A stretch of 64,000 bases of DNA from assembly GCF_900113955.1 (NCBI RefSeq), contig NZ_FORH01000001.1:302395-366394 (forward strand), read 5' to 3'. A program made the translations under genes and the position numbers. The notes under the pieces are model-generated. The model searched no databases, was not told the origin of the DNA, and saw only the letters and a program-made list of their open reading frames with translations. This DNA is from Celeribacter neptunius (lineage in GTDB: Bacteria; Pseudomonadota; Alphaproteobacteria; Rhodobacterales; Rhodobacteraceae). Below are positions 62,959-64,000 of this stretch, one piece after another; position 1 is the first letter of the stretch; each line of letters begins with the position of its first letter.

Positions 62959-64000
62959 TCAGCCGAAGATCTCGCCGAAAGAGCCACGGTAGATGGCGGA
63001 AAGATCGGCGAGCGGGGCTTCCGAGGCGCCGAACTTCACCGTGTCGCCGGAGAACTTGCCCACCGTGGTGATGGTGACCCCGGCCTGCGCGGCGGCGGCC
63101 ATCAGCGCTTCGGCCTGATCAAAGGTGCAGGCGACGAGGTAACGCGCCTGATCCTCGCCAAAGAGCGTTGCGGTGTCGTCACTGTCGAGATGCACGGCCA
63201 CACCGGCCTCGTCGGCCATTTCAAAGGCGGCGAGTGCCAGACCGCCGTCGGACAGATCGGTCACGGCGTTGAACAGCGCGCCGTTGCCGCGGATGAAGTC
63301 GCCGTTGCGCTTTTCCTCGGCCAGGTTGACATGCGGCGCATCGCCGTCCTGACGGTTGAACACTTCGTACAAGAGCGCGGATTGGCCCAGAAGGCCCTGG
63401 GTCTCGCCGATGAGCAGGGCGATGTCGCCCTCCTGTGCCAGACCGGAGATCAGATCCTCTTCCGAGGCGATGAGCCCCACGGCGCCGATGGTCGGGGTCG
63501 GCAGGATGCCCTCACCGTCAGTCTCGTTGTAGAGCGAGACGTTGCCCGAAACGATCGGCATATCGAGGAAGGCGACAGCCTGACCGATGCCATCGAGCGC
63601 GCCAACGAATTGACCCATGATCTCGGGCTTTTCCGGGTTGCCGAAGTTCAGGTTGTCGGTGGTCGCAAGAGGTTTCGCGCCGACGGCGGAGAGGTTGCGG
63701 TAAGCTTCCGCCACCGCCTGTTTGCCGCCCTCGACCGGGTTGGCCTTGACGTAGCGCGGCGTCACATCCGAGGTAAACGCCAGCATCTTGCCGGTGTCAT
63801 GGACGCGGATCACACCGGCGCCCAGGCCCGGCGCACGCACCGTGTCGGCCATGACCTGGGTGTCATACTGTTCGTAGACCCAGGCCTTGGAGGCGTAGTT
63901 CGGCGAGGAAATCAGCCCCTTGAGACCGTCGATCGGATCGATCTGCGGCACATCGGCGACCTGTTCGGCCTCGGGGGTCGGCACCCAGGGACGGTCGTAT
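62959..64000 (-). CDS. purL: Phosphoribosylformylglycinamidine synthase PurL, C-terminal part (partial)
   Basis: 347 residues visible, open through the right edge (visible N-terminal residues [13 protein letters not shown]). ATP-grasp-like/PurM-type blocks include [46 protein letters not shown] and [17 protein letters not shown]. It makes formylglycinamidine ribotide with PurQ and PurS in purine synthesis. The start and first half lie outside the window. Confidence 0.96.
   Translation of the reverse strand, partial: YDRPWVPTPEAEQVADVPQIDPIDGLKGLISSPNYASKAWVYEQYDTQVMADTVRAPGLGAGVIRVHDTGKMLAFTSDVTPRYVKANPVEGGKQAVAEAYRNLSAVGAKPLATTDNLNFGNPEKPEIMGQFVGALDGIGQAVAFLDMPIVSGNVSLYNETDGEGILPTPTIGAVGLIASEEDLISGLAQEGDIALLIGETQGLLGQSALLYEVFNRQDGDAPHVNLAEEKRNGDFIRGNGALFNAVTDLSDGGLALAAFEMADEAGVAVHLDSDDTATLFGEDQARYLVACTFDQAEALMAAAAQAGVTITTVGKFSGDTVKFGASEAPLADLSAIYRGSFGEIFG

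Overview
The window is 64 kb of GC-rich, densely packed chromosome from an alphaproteobacterium, most likely Rhodobacterales (Rhodobacter/Roseobacter group). The gene orders tatABC-DUF815-nlpD-pcm-surE, dnaB-alr, radA-cvpA-purF, tkt-gap-gap, zapA, and purL with bolA and grxD nearby are typical of that order. It looks like core chromosome: I see no integrase, transposase, CRISPR array, rRNA or convincing tRNA. Two outer genes are cut by the window edge: an ABC-transporter ATPase tail (1-258) and purL (62959-64000).

Layout. 0-10 kb: a WYL regulator with its small monooxygenase-like partner, the Tat translocase (tatA, tatB, tatC), a DUF815 ATPase, then on the minus strand surE-pcm and a LysM/degenerate LytM lipoprotein, followed by scattered small genes including two tandem DUF2199 genes. 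10-21.6 kb, all minus strand: dnaB, alr, an MlaE/MlaF lipid ABC pair, a half-size PqiA-like protein, radA, cvpA, a methyltransferase, purF, and pyrC-pyrE. 21.8-29.8 kb: a complete urease set (ureD, A, B, C, E, F, G) interrupted by an LprI-like gene, a DUF1127 gene and two related minus-strand genes of unknown function. 29.8-35.5 kb: two genes of unknown function, an FAD-oxidoreductase/SelD fusion and a glycerate 2-kinase.

35.5-47.9 kb is a thiosulfate-oxidation (Sox) locus. A minus-strand unit (soxS, a GlcG/HbpS-type haem-binding gene, soxR, a YeeE/YedE transporter) diverges from soxVW-soxXYZA-soxB-soxCD on the plus strand. DUF302, Crp/Fnr and DUF2892 genes follow. SoxXA starts the cycle on the SoxY thiol carrier held by SoxZ, SoxB hydrolyses off sulfate, SoxCD oxidises the sulfane sulfur, and SoxV/W/S supply and manage periplasmic reductant. 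With the many organic-carbon genes this suggests a sulfur-oxidising heterotroph. 48-51.7 kb holds valine-catabolism genes (a 3-hydroxyisobutyryl-CoA hydrolase-like gene and mmsA) and a LysR regulator.

51.7-64 kb holds a CBS protein, coaD, a small DUF1127 gene, marC, two tandem gap genes with a 47-residue membrane protein between them, a small lipoprotein, tkt, a coiled-coil protein with zapA, an MliC-like protein, grxD, bolA, a Cys-rich protein and purL. The less expected signals are: a 136-bp dispersed repeat present twice (31680 and 62659), a TGTTAGCG-type palindrome upstream of both gap genes and two other genes, a shared TTTGAAT-type motif in three sox promoters, two strongly folded intergenic stretches (47385-47626 and 56958-57106), and the paralogous pair of unknown genes inside the urease locus.
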